Shown: positions 1 to 8,540 of the stretch, in pieces
How positions within the stretch are numbered: the stretch's first letter is position 1
Layout: every line of letters begins with the position of its first letter
Assembly (NCBI GenBank): GCA_045636205.1
Contig: JAZTXE010000036.1
Span: 1-20,163, forward strand
Direction of reading: 5' to 3'
DNA: 20,163 nt
Origin: JAZRUF01 sp045636205
GTDB taxonomy: Bacteria > Bacillota > Clostridia > Oscillospirales > JAAYXM01
Position numbers and translations under genes: made by a program
The notes under the pieces: generated by a model
Seen by the model: the letters and a program-made list of their open reading frames with translations, nothing else
Database searches by the model: none
Told to the model about the DNA's origin: nothing

Positions 1-2057
1 TGGCTACGATCCGACTTGGTTCTGTTGATGATCAGGTACTGCGTGAGCTTTCTGACCGCCTTAACTATTTGCGTAACATGGAAAAGCGCCGCGAGGAGAT
101 AAAAAGCTCAATTTGTGAGCAAGAGAAAATGACAGATGAACTTGAAGCGGCAATTAACAACGCGCGCACATTAGCCGAGCTTGAAGATTTATACCGTCCT
201 TATCGCCCAAAACGTCGTACACGTGCAACCGTTGCGCGCGAGCGAGGACTCGAGCCTCTTGCAAAAGAAATACTTTTGCAGGATAAGACGCGTGAGGAGC
301 TTGAAAACACAGCAGAAAACTATATAGACGAAGAAAAAGGCGTAGCCGATGCTGCTACTGCACTCGCAGGAGCTTGCGATATTATAGCCGAAGATATTTC
401 AGACGATGCCGCAATAAGAAAGTCACTTCGCGAATTTTTAAATCGTGAATCGGTTATGACGGTAAAAGCTGCAAGCGAAGAAGATTCAGTGTACAGAATG
501 TACTATGACTTCGCAGAGCCGGTAAGAAAAATTCAAAGCCATAGAATCCTTGCAATAAATCGGGGTGAGCGCGAGGATTTTCTTAAAGTATCCCTCGAAA
601 TTGAGGACCGCCGCTGTGTTGGAATTATTTATACATCCATCGCGAAACTTGATTGCCGTTGTTCGGAGCTTATACGTTCAATATGTGAGGATGCATGGCA
701 GCGCCTTGTATTCCCCTCTTTGGAACGTGAAATACGCAACGCGCTTACTGACGATGCATCCGAACAGGCGATAAAGATGTTCTCTCTTAATTTGCGTCAT
801 TTGCTTATGCAGCCGCCAGTTAAGGGGAAAATCGCCATGGGTATCGACCCGGCTTACCGTACCGGCTGTAAAGTTGCGGTGGTTGACAGTACCGGAAAAG
901 TTTTGGATACAACGGTTATATATCCTACACCACCCCAGAATAAAACTGCTGAGGCAAAAGTTATACTTACAAAGCTTATTGATAAATACAACATTCAGGT
1001 ATTTTCCATAGGAAACGGAACTGCTTCAAAAGAAACTGAAATTTTTGTTGCTGACTTATTAAAAGAACTTAACCGTGGACTTTCTTATATGGTTGTAAAC
1101 GAAGCGGGTGCATCGGTATATTCCGCATCCAAACTCGCTGCTGCGGAATTTCCGGATTTTGATGTTTCAATCAGAAGCGCGGTATCAATTGCACGCCGTT
1201 TACAGGACCCACTTGCAGAGCTCGTAAAAATCGACCCGAAATCTATTGGTGTTGGTCAGTATCAGCATGACATGCCCCCTGCTCGTCTTGACGAAGCTTT
1301 GGGCGGAGTTGTTGAGGACTGTGTAAACAGTGTCGGCGTTGATTTAAACACGGCTTCTGCACCGCTTTTAGCTGCCGTCAGCGGTATTACATCTGCCACT
1401 GCAAAAAACATTGTTGCTTACAGAGAAGAAAACGGAGAATTCACATCACGTTCTACTTTGAAAAAAGTTCCGAAGTTAGGACCCAAGGCCTTTGAGCAGT
1501 GCGCAGGATTCATGAGAATTCCTGAAAGCAAAAACATACTGGATAATACCGGTGTCCATCCTGAATCGTATAGCGCAGCAAAGATGATTCTGGAAAAGAC
1601 CGGGTACACACTTTCCGATGTTGGTAATATATCCGATTTAAAAGAAAAAACTGTTTCTTTCGGCGAGTCTGAATTGGCAGAACTCTGCGGTATAGGTGTC
1701 CCTACACTTCAGGATATAGTCAAAGAGCTTTCAAAGCCCGGACGTGACCCGCGCGATGAGCTTCCTCCCCCGCTTCTCCGTTCTGATATAATGGATTTAA
1801 ACGATTTGAAACCGGGCCTGGAGCTCAAAGGTACTGTCAGAAACGTTATAGATTTTGGCGTTTTTGTTGATGTCGGTGTTCATCAGGACGGTTTGGTGCA
1901 TATATCTCAGATATGTGACCGTTTTATAAAGCATCCGTCAGAGGTTGTAAAAGTAGGAGATATTGTAACGGTCTGGGTGCTTGAAGTTGATGCACCTAAA
2001 AAGCGCATATCGCTTACCATGAAGAAAAGCTCACTGAATCAATCGCAAGATAAATAA
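1..2057 (+). CDS. tex: Tex family RNA-binding transcription accessory protein (5' end missing)
   Basis: Cytoplasmic nucleic-acid-binding protein of the Tex/YqgF-S1 family, linked in other bacteria to transcription and RNA metabolism. The reading frame is open from base 3 with no upstream stop, and the residues before the first internal Met (base 69) already match the Tex N-terminal helical region, so the gene begins outside the window and 69 is not the start. About 684 residues are visible; the family usually has 715-780. Visible in order: Tex N-terminal helical region with the YRPYRPKRRTRA segment; an RNase H-like YqgF domain starting at MGIDPAYRTGCKVAVVD; tandem helix-hairpin-helix motifs (LLAAVSGITSATAKNIVAYR, then VPKLGPKAFEQCAGF); and a C-terminal S1 domain (LKPGLELKGTVRNVIDFGVF through ISLTMK). 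No terminator is visible before the mgtC genes 62 bases downstream, so some read-through is possible. The identification is secure. Confidence 0.96.
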   Translation, partial: ATIRLGSVDDQVLRELSDRLNYLRNMEKRREEIKSSICEQEKMTDELEAAINNARTLAELEDLYRPYRPKRRTRATVARERGLEPLAKEILLQDKTREELENTAENYIDEEKGVADAATALAGACDIIAEDISDDAAIRKSLREFLNRESVMTVKAASEEDSVYRMYYDFAEPVRKIQSHRILAINRGEREDFLKVSLEIEDRRCVGIIYTSIAKLDCRCSELIRSICEDAWQRLVFPSLEREIRNALTDDASEQAIKMFSLNLRHLLMQPPVKGKIAMGIDPAYRTGCKVAVVDSTGKVLDTTVIYPTPPQNKTAEAKVILTKLIDKYNIQVFSIGNGTASKETEIFVADLLKELNRGLSYMVVNEAGASVYSASKLAAAEFPDFDVSIRSAVSIARRLQDPLAELVKIDPKSIGVGQYQHDMPPARLDEALGGVVEDCVNSVGVDLNTASAPLLAAVSGITSATAKNIVAYREENGEFTSRSTLKKVPKLGPKAFEQCAGFMRIPESKNILDNTGVHPESYSAAKMILEKTGYTLSDVGNISDLKEKTVSFGESELAELCGIGVPTLQDIVKELSKPGRDPRDELPPPLLRSDIMDLNDLKPGLELKGTVRNVIDFGVFVDVGVHQDGLVHISQICDRFIKHPSEVVKVGDIVTVWVLEVDAPKKRISLTMKKSSLNQSQDK

Positions 2058-2119
2058 TATGAAATTTAATCTTTTCTTTTAAAAAAATGCATATAGTTAT
2101 TTTACAGAGGTGAAATAAA

Positions 2120-2845
2120 ATGTATACGGCTATAAATTTTTTGCGAGAATTTAATACAGCATCTGTTTGTCTGCGTCTTATTCTTGCAATGGTTTTCGGC
2201 GGTGCTATAGGCTTGGAGCGCGGTAGAAAAGGCAGAGCTGCCGGGTTGCGCACTTATATGCTTGTTTGCTTAGGCTCCGCTCTTGCCATGCTTTTAGGGC
2301 AATATGAATTACATATGATGGATACATTCTGGGCGAGCACTGTTTCTAAAATCAGCGGCTCAACGGATATAGCACGTTTTGGTGCACAGGTAATAAACGG
2401 TATAGGTTTTCTAGGTGCAGGCACAATTCTCGTTACAGGTAGACAGGAAGTAAAAGGTCTTACCACCGCCGCGGGATTATGGGCATCGGCATGTGTAGGT
2501 TTGGCTATTGGCGCCGGTTTTTACGAATGTGTAATTTTTGCATATATAGGAATTTTACTTGTAATCAGATTTCTCCCCCACATCGAATCCATTGTTATTG
2601 ATAGAGCCAGAAACATTAATATTTATACTGAATTCAGTTCAATTGATAATTTATCAGACATAATAACAACGCTAAAAAATCAGGATGTACATATTTATGA
2701 GGTGGATATAGACCGCGGACGAAAAGACGGAACTCGTTTCCCGAGTGCAACCTTCTATATAAGACTTGCTCCAAAACAAACTCATACAAAAATTTTAGCT
2801 GCCTTATCCGAGCTTGAAACGATTCATTTAATTGATGAAATTTAG
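2120..2845 (+). CDS. MgtC/SapB family membrane protein (first of a tandem pair)
   Basis: A 241-aa inner-membrane protein. The N-terminal about 150 residues form the MgtC/SapB domain of several transmembrane helices. It carries the family hallmarks GGAIGLERGRKGRAAGLRTY, ARFGAQVINGIGFLGAGTI and VKGLTTAAGLWASACVGLA. The C-terminal about 90 residues are soluble and probably form the small ACT-like domain typical of MgtC proteins. Family members are tied to survival at low magnesium and, in some pathogens, to control of the F1Fo ATP synthase; transport itself is not proven. The start is supported by a GAGGTGA ribosome binding site just upstream. It is followed 18 bases later by a paralogue, so the two are very probably co-transcribed. 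I found no convincing promoter or metal-sensing leader in the 62 bases after tex. Confidence 0.92.
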   Translation: MYTAINFLREFNTASVCLRLILAMVFGGAIGLERGRKGRAAGLRTYMLVCLGSALAMLLGQYELHMMDTFWASTVSKISGSTDIARFGAQVINGIGFLGAGTILVTGRQEVKGLTTAAGLWASACVGLAIGAGFYECVIFAYIGILLVIRFLPHIESIVIDRARNINIYTEFSSIDNLSDIITTLKNQDVHIYEVDIDRGRKDGTRFPSATFYIRLAPKQTHTKILAALSELETIHLIDEI

Positions 2846-2863
2846 TGAAAGGAGTGCCATGTT

Positions 2864-3556
2864 ATGTTACCGATTTTTGACAGCTTACGCGAAATGAATT
2901 TAATATCTATAGCACTTCGTATCTTCCTTGCAATAATTTGCGGAGGAATCATCGGCATAGAGCGTGAATTCAAAAGACGTCCCGCAGGATTTCGCACACA
3001 TATTTTAATCTGTATGGGTGCCTCTATTACAACTCTTACAAGCCAGTATCTATATCTTTACATGAATTACTACACGGATATGGCGCGACTTGGTGCACAG
3101 GTTATCGCAGGAATAGGTTTTATAGGGGCAGGTACAATAATTGTCACGCGTCGCAAACGCGTAAAAGGTCTCACCACCGCCGCAGGATTATGGACATCCG
3201 CAATTGTCGGTCTTGCACTGGGTATGGGGTTTTATGAAGCCGGTATATTTGCATCTGTTCTTATATTCATTGCAGAGACTATCTTTTCAAAACTCGAAGA
3301 TAAGCTTCTCAATAAATCCCGCGAAATTAATCTATTTACTGAATACGCAAATAAAACAAGTCTTGAAAATATGCTTAAGGTGTACAGAGATGTAAATGTT
3401 AAAGTCTTGAATATGGAAATAACTCGCTCACCCGAATCAGACAATCCGAATGCATGCGCTATTTTTTCTTTGAGATTAAACAGTCAGATAACTGCAGAAG
3501 CTATTATTGAAAAACTAAATTCAATAGACGGTGTTATTTCTATAGAAGAACTGTAA
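2864..3556 (+). CDS. MgtC/SapB family membrane protein (second of a tandem pair)
   Basis: A 230-aa paralogue of the preceding gene with the same architecture. The N-terminal membrane domain shows GGIIGIEREFKRRPAGFRTH, ARLGAQVIAGIGFIGAGTI and VKGLTTAAGLWTSAIVGLA; a soluble C-terminal domain of about 80 residues follows. An AAAGGAG ribosome binding site precedes ATG 2864. An ATG five bases earlier (2859) is in another frame. The two proteins are clearly homologous in the membrane core but diverge in the C-terminal domain, which fits an old duplication with separate regulatory inputs (inference). The gene ends at the bidirectional terminator at 3568-3613. The exact substrate or partner cannot be read from sequence. 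Confidence 0.92.
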   Translation: MLPIFDSLREMNLISIALRIFLAIICGGIIGIEREFKRRPAGFRTHILICMGASITTLTSQYLYLYMNYYTDMARLGAQVIAGIGFIGAGTIIVTRRKRVKGLTTAAGLWTSAIVGLALGMGFYEAGIFASVLIFIAETIFSKLEDKLLNKSREINLFTEYANKTSLENMLKVYRDVNVKVLNMEITRSPESDNPNACAIFSLRLNSQITAEAIIEKLNSIDGVISIEEL

Positions 3557-3567
3557 AGTACATATGC

Positions 3568-3613
3568 AAAAGAGCCACTGACCAACGTTTAAACGTGAGT
3601 CAATGGCTCTTTT
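3568..3613. terminator. Bidirectional intrinsic terminator between mgtC-like gene and 105-aa gene
   Basis: Arms AAAGAGCCACTGAC and GTCAATGGCTCTTT pair with one mismatch around a loop containing the palindrome ACGTTTAAACGT. A T run follows on the plus strand and an A run precedes it, so it can end transcription from both sides. It lies 12 bases after the second MgtC stop codon and about 45 bases past the stop of the convergent gene. Confidence 0.85.
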
Positions 3614-3656
3614 GGTATACAATCTATAAAAGATTTCATTAATTAAAACACTGAAC

Positions 3657-3974
3657 TTATTCTTCTGAATCTTTGGTTTTATCTGCAAATGTAACATAGT
3701 TCTGTTTTGCAAATTTTTCAAGTTCACATTTATATGTATCAAAATACTTTTTATTCTGATTTCTTTTATAAACTATCGGTGCACCCGTTTTTCCGGAAAC
3801 AACAGTAATTGTTTCGATTTCACTTTTGATAAATCCTAGAATATTTGTAACACTCTTATCAAACTGAATACGAATTATATCACTTGCTGACAAGTTATAT
3901 CTTGCCGTATTGTTTTTTGTAGGAACTAAAAACACAATTTCCGTCTTGTCTACATAAATTCTTCTCTGTGCCAT
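3657..3974 (-). CDS. Conserved-looking hypothetical protein, 105 aa
   Basis: I do not recognise a named family. The protein is soluble, has no signal peptide or membrane segment, and is moderately charged. It begins MAQRRIYVDKTEIVFLVPT and alternates short predicted beta strands (residues about 5-20, 25-40, 50-72). It ends with a likely helix around KKYFDTYKCELEKFAKQNY and an acidic tail. The strand-rich body plus C-terminal helix is reminiscent of small bacterial PH-like domains, but that is a guess. The gene looks real: it has an AGGAAAGGA ribosome binding site about 6 bases before ATG 3974, a near-consensus promoter (4006-4034), and a terminator just beyond the stop. It is monocistronic. 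Confidence 0.75.
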   Translation of the reverse strand: MAQRRIYVDKTEIVFLVPTKNNTARYNLSASDIIRIQFDKSVTNILGFIKSEIETITVVSGKTGAPIVYKRNQNKKYFDTYKCELEKFAKQNYVTFADKTKDSEE

Positions 3975-4005
3975 AATTTAAATCCTTTCCTGATTTTTTA
4001 GGAAC

Positions 4006-4034
4006 ATTATAAGCGACTTTCAGTAGTTCGTCAA
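4006..4034 (-). promoter_or_regulatory. Sigma-A promoter of the 105-aa gene
   Basis: On the minus strand TTGACG (4029-4034) and TATAAT (4006-4011) are separated by exactly 17 bases. Transcription would start near base 4000, giving a leader of about 25 bases that includes the ribosome binding site. Confidence 0.8.
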
Positions 4035-4174
4035 TTGCAGAACATAAGAGATATGTGACCTATTTTAAGGTTTAAGGGCACCGTTTATAATTTAGCTATA
4101 GTTACCGCTTCAGCCGAAACCGTGTCTCAAATGTGTTTATTTTGAGTACAAAAAGTTTCATCATATTTCTTAAC
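4035..4174. other. Intergenic stretch without a recognised feature
   Basis: Together with the promoter on its left and the terminator on its right this forms the 285-base gap between the 105-aa gene and ppdK. I see no ORF with a ribosome binding site, no RNA gene and no strong hairpin. A TATAAT at about 4086 on the plus strand has no adequate -35 element and no gene behind it. Confidence 0.5.
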
Positions 4175-4216
4175 AAAAAAGACCTTGAAGGATTTCTCTC
4201 TCGCAAGGTCTTTTTT
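4175..4216 (-). terminator. Intrinsic terminator of ppdK
   Basis: Arms AAAAAAGACCTTG and CAAGGTCTTTTTT pair perfectly around a 16-base loop. On the minus strand the T run follows the stem, about 44 bases past the ppdK stop codon. The symmetry of the A and T runs would also permit termination on the plus strand. Confidence 0.85.
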
Positions 4217-4259
4217 GTGTTTAATTTTGCTTTTTAGTAATAATTGATTTTACCATGTA

Positions 4260-6884
4260 TTAAAGCTCTTTTATGCGAGCCTGAGCTGCCGCAAGACGTG
4301 CAATCGGCACGCGGTACGGTGAACAGGATACATAATCAAGGCCAATCTGATGGCAGAACTCAACGGATACCGGGTCACCGCCGTGCTCGCCGCAAATACC
4401 GCAGTGAATTTCCGGACGCACCTTTTTACCCATAGAGACAGCCATTTCCATAAGCTTGCCGACACCGGTCTGGTCGAGCTTTGCAAATGGATCATTCTCA
4501 AAAATCTTTGCGCTGTAATAAGCGTCAAGGAACTTACCAGCATCGTCACGTGAGAAGCCGTAGGTCATCTGAGTAAGGTCGTTTGTACCGAAGCAGAAGA
4601 ACTCAGCTTCCTTTGCTATATCGTCAGCAGTAAGAGCAGCTCTCGGAATCTCAATCATTGTACCGACCTCGTACTTAAGGTCAATACCTGCCTTTGAAAT
4701 TTCCTCGTCAGCAGTAGCAACAACATCGTTCTTAACATATTTAAGCTCTTTGCTATCGCCTACAAGCGGAATCATAATTTCAGGAACGATATTCCAATCC
4801 GGATGTGCCTTTTTGACGTTGATAGCCGCACGGATAACCGCCTTTGTCTGCATCTTTACAATTTCGGGATATGTTACTGCAAGACGGCAGCCGCGATGTC
4901 CCATCATCGGGTTAAACTCATGGAGAGATGCGATAATTGCTTTTATATCAGCAACGCTTTTACCCTGAGTCTTTGCGAGAGCTTCAATATCAGCCTCTTC
5001 AGTGGGAACAAACTCATGAAGCGGAGGATCGAGGAAACGGATTGTAACCGGATTTCCTTCAAGAGCTTCGTAAAGCTTCTCAAAGTCGCCCTGCTGATAC
5101 GGGAGAATTTTGTCAAGTGCAGCCTCTCTTGCCTCGACAGTATCTGAGCAAATCATTTCACGGAAAGCTGCAATTCTCTCAGCCTCAAAGAACATGTGCT
5201 CTGTACGGCAAAGACCAATACCTTCTGCGCCAAGCTCACGAGCTTTTTTAGCATCTGCAGGAGTATCTGCGTTGGTTCTCACCTTAAGGGTTCTGAACTC
5301 ATCTGCCCACTCCATAATTCTTCCAAATTCGCCTGCTATTTCCGCATCAACCGTCGGGATAATACCATCATAAATATTGCCGGTTGAACCGTCGATTGAG
5401 ATATAATCGCCTTCGTTATATGTTTTACCGCCAAGGGTAAACTTTTTATTCTCTTCATCCATGTTAATGTCACCGCAGCCGGATACACAGCAAGTACCCA
5501 TACCGCGTGCAACAACAGCTGCATGGGAAGTCATGCCACCACGGACTGTAAGGATACCCTGAGAAGCCTTCATGCCTGTAATATCCTCAGGTGAGGTTTC
5601 AAGACGCACGAGAACAACCTTCTCGCCTCTTGCGTTCCATGCCTCAGCATCTTCAGCAGTAAATACAACTTTACCGCAAGCTGCACCCGGAGATGCACCC
5701 AGACCTTTACCCATCGGAGTAGCAGCCTTAAGTGCTTTTGCATCAAATTGCGGATGCAAGAGTGTGTCAAGGTTTCTCGGGTCAATCATTGCAACTGCTT
5801 TTTTCTTATCAATCATGCCCTCGTCAACAAGGTCGCATGCAATCTTGAGAGCTGCCTTAGCAGTTCTCTTGCCGTTACGAGTTTGCAACATATAGAGTTT
5901 TCTATTCTCAATGGTAAACTCCATATCCTGCATGTCTCTGTAATGGTCTTCCAAAATTTTGCAAACTTTATTAAACTCTTCAAATGCCTCCGGGAACTTT
6001 TCAGCCATCTGACCAATAGGCATCGGAGTGCGTACACCTGCAACAACGTCCTCGCCCTGTGCGTTTACAAGGAACTCGCCCATAAGGCCGGGCTCACCTG
6101 TTGCCGGGTCACGAGTAAATGCAACACCGGTACCGCAATCATCGCCCATATTACCAAACGCCATCATCTGCACGTTAACCGCAGTACCCCATGAATACGG
6201 AATATCATTGTCACGGCGGTAAACGTTAGCACGCGGATTATCCCATGAACGGAATACCGCTTCTACTGCACCCATGAGCTGTTCTTTCGGGTCAGATGGG
6301 AAATCCTTACCAATTTTTGATTTATATTCAGCTTTAAACTGCTCTGCAAGAGTTTTAAGGTCCTCGGCAGTCAGGTCAATATCATTTTTTACGCCTTTAG
6401 ATTCTTTCATTTCGTCGATAAGTTGCTCGAAATACTTCTTACCGACTTCCATAACTACGTCAGAATACATCTGGATAAATCTTCTGTAGCAATCGTAAGC
6501 CCATCTTGCGTTTCCGCTTTTTGCAGCCATTGCTTCAACAACATCCTCATTAAGACCGAGGTTTAATATGGTATCCATCATACCCGGCATGGAAGCTCTT
6601 GCGCCTGAACGTACGGATACAAGCAGCGGATTTTCTTTATCACCGAATTTCTTGCCGCATACCTCTTCCATTTTGCCGATGAACTCCATAATCTGAGCCT
6701 GGATTTCATCGTTGATTTTGCGACCATCTTCATAATACTGTGTGCAGGCTTCAGTAGTAATTGTAAAGCCCTGCGGAACCGGAAGACCGATAGCAGTCAT
6801 TTCAGCAAGGTTTGCACCCTTGCCGCCGAGAAGGTTTCTCATCGTAGCGTTACCCTCGGAAAACATGTACACGAATTTTGTCAT
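4260..6884 (-). CDS. ppdK: Pyruvate, phosphate dikinase (PPDK)
   Basis: Cytoplasmic enzyme that interconverts pyruvate + ATP + Pi and PEP + AMP + PPi; in clostridia it links glycolysis and gluconeogenesis with PPi metabolism. It has 874 residues, the normal family length. Visible in order: the N-terminal ATP-grasp domain (NLLGGKGANLAEM, then SVRSGARASMPGMMDTILN); the phosphohistidine domain with GGMTSHAAVVARGMG (His454); and the C-terminal TIM barrel with GLCRTEHMFF, ending in CGICGEHGGDP (catalytic Cys831). The frame stays open upstream to 7007, but the start is ATG 6884: it gives the family N-terminus MTKFVYMF and has a perfect AGGAGG eight bases before it. It has its own promoter at 6927 and a terminator at 4175-4216, so it can be expressed alone, although the CPBP protease gene upstream has no clear terminator. 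Confidence 0.98.
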   Translation of the reverse strand: MTKFVYMFSEGNATMRNLLGGKGANLAEMTAIGLPVPQGFTITTEACTQYYEDGRKINDEIQAQIMEFIGKMEEVCGKKFGDKENPLLVSVRSGARASMPGMMDTILNLGLNEDVVEAMAAKSGNARWAYDCYRRFIQMYSDVVMEVGKKYFEQLIDEMKESKGVKNDIDLTAEDLKTLAEQFKAEYKSKIGKDFPSDPKEQLMGAVEAVFRSWDNPRANVYRRDNDIPYSWGTAVNVQMMAFGNMGDDCGTGVAFTRDPATGEPGLMGEFLVNAQGEDVVAGVRTPMPIGQMAEKFPEAFEEFNKVCKILEDHYRDMQDMEFTIENRKLYMLQTRNGKRTAKAALKIACDLVDEGMIDKKKAVAMIDPRNLDTLLHPQFDAKALKAATPMGKGLGASPGAACGKVVFTAEDAEAWNARGEKVVLVRLETSPEDITGMKASQGILTVRGGMTSHAAVVARGMGTCCVSGCGDINMDEENKKFTLGGKTYNEGDYISIDGSTGNIYDGIIPTVDAEIAGEFGRIMEWADEFRTLKVRTNADTPADAKKARELGAEGIGLCRTEHMFFEAERIAAFREMICSDTVEAREAALDKILPYQQGDFEKLYEALEGNPVTIRFLDPPLHEFVPTEEADIEALAKTQGKSVADIKAIIASLHEFNPMMGHRGCRLAVTYPEIVKMQTKAVIRAAINVKKAHPDWNIVPEIMIPLVGDSKELKYVKNDVVATADEEISKAGIDLKYEVGTMIEIPRAALTADDIAKEAEFFCFGTNDLTQMTYGFSRDDAGKFLDAYYSAKIFENDPFAKLDQTGVGKLMEMAVSMGKKVRPEIHCGICGEHGGDPVSVEFCHQIGLDYVSCSPYRVPIARLAAAQARIKEL

Positions 6885-6926
6885 TAAACATCCTCCTTCA
6901 TTAATATTGATTAAATCAGTAGATAT

Positions 6927-6935
6927 ATTATACCA
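6927..6935 (-). promoter_or_regulatory. Extended -10 promoter of ppdK
   Basis: On the minus strand TGGTATAAT is an extended -10 element about 43 bases before the start codon. The -35 position is weak (GTGCAA at 17 bases), which is common for extended -10 promoters. The transcript would begin near 6920 with a leader of about 35 bases. Confidence 0.65.
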
Positions 6936-7010
6936 TACATCTACATTGATTGCACGCTTTTTTTTTAATTTTCTGCTAAAAATAGGAAGAAAACATTTTT
7001 TATGCATATT

Positions 7011-7832
7011 TTATGCATTAATTCGTCTTGGTTTACTTGAAAGCCACACCAAAATCACCAATATCACAGCAATTGCCCATGGCGACATCCATGTTATGGA
7101 GAGACCAAATCCCGCCGTTATTACATTTGATGCATTAAAGGTTATATGCATCAAAATTGAATTAGACAAATTTCGGCTGCGTATTCTTACAAAACCTAAA
7201 ACAAGACCAAGGAGAAAAGAATACAGCCCCTGCACGATATTACCGTGGGAGATTCCAAACAGAACGGATGTGACAATCAACGCGCCTATAGGTGTTATTA
7301 CCTTACCAAGTGAAGAAATAAGCACACCTCTGAACACAATTTCCTCAACAATAGGTGCAACAATCAATGTAACGGCTAAAAGTAGAAAAACATTTCCTTC
7401 TTGCATCCATTCCATCTGCTGCTCATACTGCGCGATAACATCGGTCATTGGTTTTAAATTTTCCAATACACCCGTAATAAGACCGTGGGCGACAAAACCT
7501 GTAGCAACCGAAGCAAGCGCATTTATAAAATTCAATCCGTGCATACCAATATATTTTGAAAACTTTATACCCTTACTGCTACATGCCAGCCAATATATTA
7601 ATAACACAGTGAGATTTGATAATAATATACCGAGGGCGAGTTCTGATTTAACAAGGTTCATGACTTCGTTAAAAAACTCTGTGTTTGCCGCCTGCATATG
7701 ATTTGATATGTACTCAAAACCGATAATCACGGCGGAAACAGCTACTGCGGCAATATTCCCTAAAATGCCGGAAAACAAATATATAATATAATACATAAAA
7801 GCTTCAAACAGAGCAATAATCTTATTTTTCAT
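7011..7832 (-). CDS. CPBP family intramembrane glutamic endopeptidase (CAAX/Abi-like)
   Basis: A 273-aa polytopic membrane protein of the CPBP (Rce1-like) family of intramembrane proteases. All three conserved motifs are present: EEIVFRG (Glu163, Glu164, Arg168), FGISHG (His196) and HITFN (His229, Asn233), so the active site looks intact. The N-terminal half contains several hydrophobic segments. The start at ATG 7832 is supported by AAAGGAGAG eight bases upstream. In bacteria such proteins act in peptide maturation, bacteriocin self-protection or signalling, but no peptide or bacteriocin gene is visible nearby, so the substrate is unknown. The gene ends about 80 bases before the ppdK promoter. 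It is divergent from the cysteine hydrolase across 95 bases. Confidence 0.9.
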   Translation of the reverse strand: MKNKIIALFEAFMYYIIYLFSGILGNIAAVAVSAVIIGFEYISNHMQAANTEFFNEVMNLVKSELALGILLSNLTVLLIYWLACSSKGIKFSKYIGMHGLNFINALASVATGFVAHGLITGVLENLKPMTDVIAQYEQQMEWMQEGNVFLLLAVTLIVAPIVEEIVFRGVLISSLGKVITPIGALIVTSVLFGISHGNIVQGLYSFLLGLVLGFVRIRSRNLSNSILMHITFNASNVITAGFGLSITWMSPWAIAVILVILVWLSSKPRRINA

Positions 7833-7854
7833 CGCGCTCTCCTTTATTTAAAAC

Positions 7855-7883
7855 TTGTTTAAACTCTTATTTTCCGGTATAAT
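7855..7883 (+). promoter_or_regulatory. Promoter of the cysteine hydrolase gene
   Basis: TTGTTT (7855-7860) and TATAAT (7878-7883) are separated by 17 bases. They lie in the divergent intergenic region, about 45 bases before the ATG at 7928. No equally good promoter is visible for the divergent CPBP gene. Confidence 0.65.
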
Positions 7884-7927
7884 AACACCAATAAGTATTA
7901 TCTAAAAGAACGTGAGGTCTTCTATCC

Positions 7928-8455
7928 ATGAAAAAACTGCTTGTAGTTGTTGATTATCAAAATGATTTTGTATGCGGAAGTCTGGGGTTTCCAGGTGCAC
8001 GCGAAATAGAAGGTGCCATTTGCAGGAAGATTGAAGAATATCATGCTGAAGGTTCAGATGTCCTCTTCACATTTGATACACATTTTGAAAACTATTCATC
8101 AACCCAAGAAGGCCGTAATTTACCCATAGCGCATTGTATTGACCAAGGTGACGGTTGGCAGCTGTACGGAAACGTAGCTAATCTCCGTTTAAAAAGTGAT
8201 TACACTATATCCAAGCACTGCTTTGGCTCGATAGACCTTGCAAATTTCCTTCTTAAAAATCAATATGACAAAATAGAATTCGTAGGAGTTGTAACCGATA
8301 TATGCGTTATATCCAACGCGGTAATTGCAAAGGCAGCACTGCCTGAGGCTGAAATTATTATTGATGCAGCCTGCGTTGCATCAAATAATGAAGATTCCGG
8401 CAAAAAAGCATTAGACGTAATGGCAGGCTTGCAGATGACAATATTAAACACCTGA
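7928..8455 (+). CDS. Cysteine hydrolase, isochorismatase/nicotinamidase-like
   Basis: A 175-aa cytoplasmic hydrolase of the isochorismatase fold. The catalytic triad typical of nicotinamidases can be placed: Asp9 (VVDYQNDF), Lys96 (TISKHCFGS) and Cys126 (GVVTDICVISNA). A metal-site pattern is also present (FDTH with Asp50 and His52, then His69 in LPIAHC). This makes an amidase acting on nicotinamide or a similar small amide plausible, which would feed NAD salvage. However, the usual second His of PncA after the DxH motif is not obvious, so substrate assignment is open. The start has only a modest GAGGT site nine bases upstream. The gene is monocistronic, with its own promoter and a terminator right after the stop. 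Confidence 0.88.
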   Translation: MKKLLVVVDYQNDFVCGSLGFPGAREIEGAICRKIEEYHAEGSDVLFTFDTHFENYSSTQEGRNLPIAHCIDQGDGWQLYGNVANLRLKSDYTISKHCFGSIDLANFLLKNQYDKIEFVGVVTDICVISNAVIAKAALPEAEIIIDAACVASNNEDSGKKALDVMAGLQMTILNT

Positions 8456-8508
8456 CATAGTATAAAACATATATGAAAAAAATTCAACACTGAATGACAA
8501 ATATCGCC

Positions 8509-8540
8509 AAAAATGCCTTTGATTTTTCAAAGGTGTTTTT
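8509..8540 (+). terminator. Terminator of the cysteine hydrolase gene
   Basis: The stem AAAAATGCCTTTGA / TCAAAGGTGTTTTT pairs fully in the plus-strand RNA if two G-U wobbles are allowed, and it ends in a T run. On the minus strand the same positions would be A-C mismatches, so it favours plus-strand termination. The T run overlaps the stop codon of the convergent hydrolase gene (8539-8541). Confidence 0.7.

Noticed and set aside
4140..4170. 20-codon ORF on the minus strand starting near 4164
   Set aside because: It has no ribosome binding site, and codon content and length give no support for a peptide.
5748..6194. 148-aa open frame on the plus strand
   Set aside because: It is antisense to ppdK, a strongly conserved gene; shadow frame only.
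7000..7030. ATGCATA/TATGCAT inverted repeat as terminator of the CPBP gene
   Set aside because: The stem has seven AT-rich pairs, overlaps the stop codon and lacks a T run, so termination is unlikely.
6742..7701. Long 319-aa open frame on the plus strand
   Set aside because: It is antisense to the ppdK 5' end and the CPBP protease, both well supported, and its translation resembles nothing.
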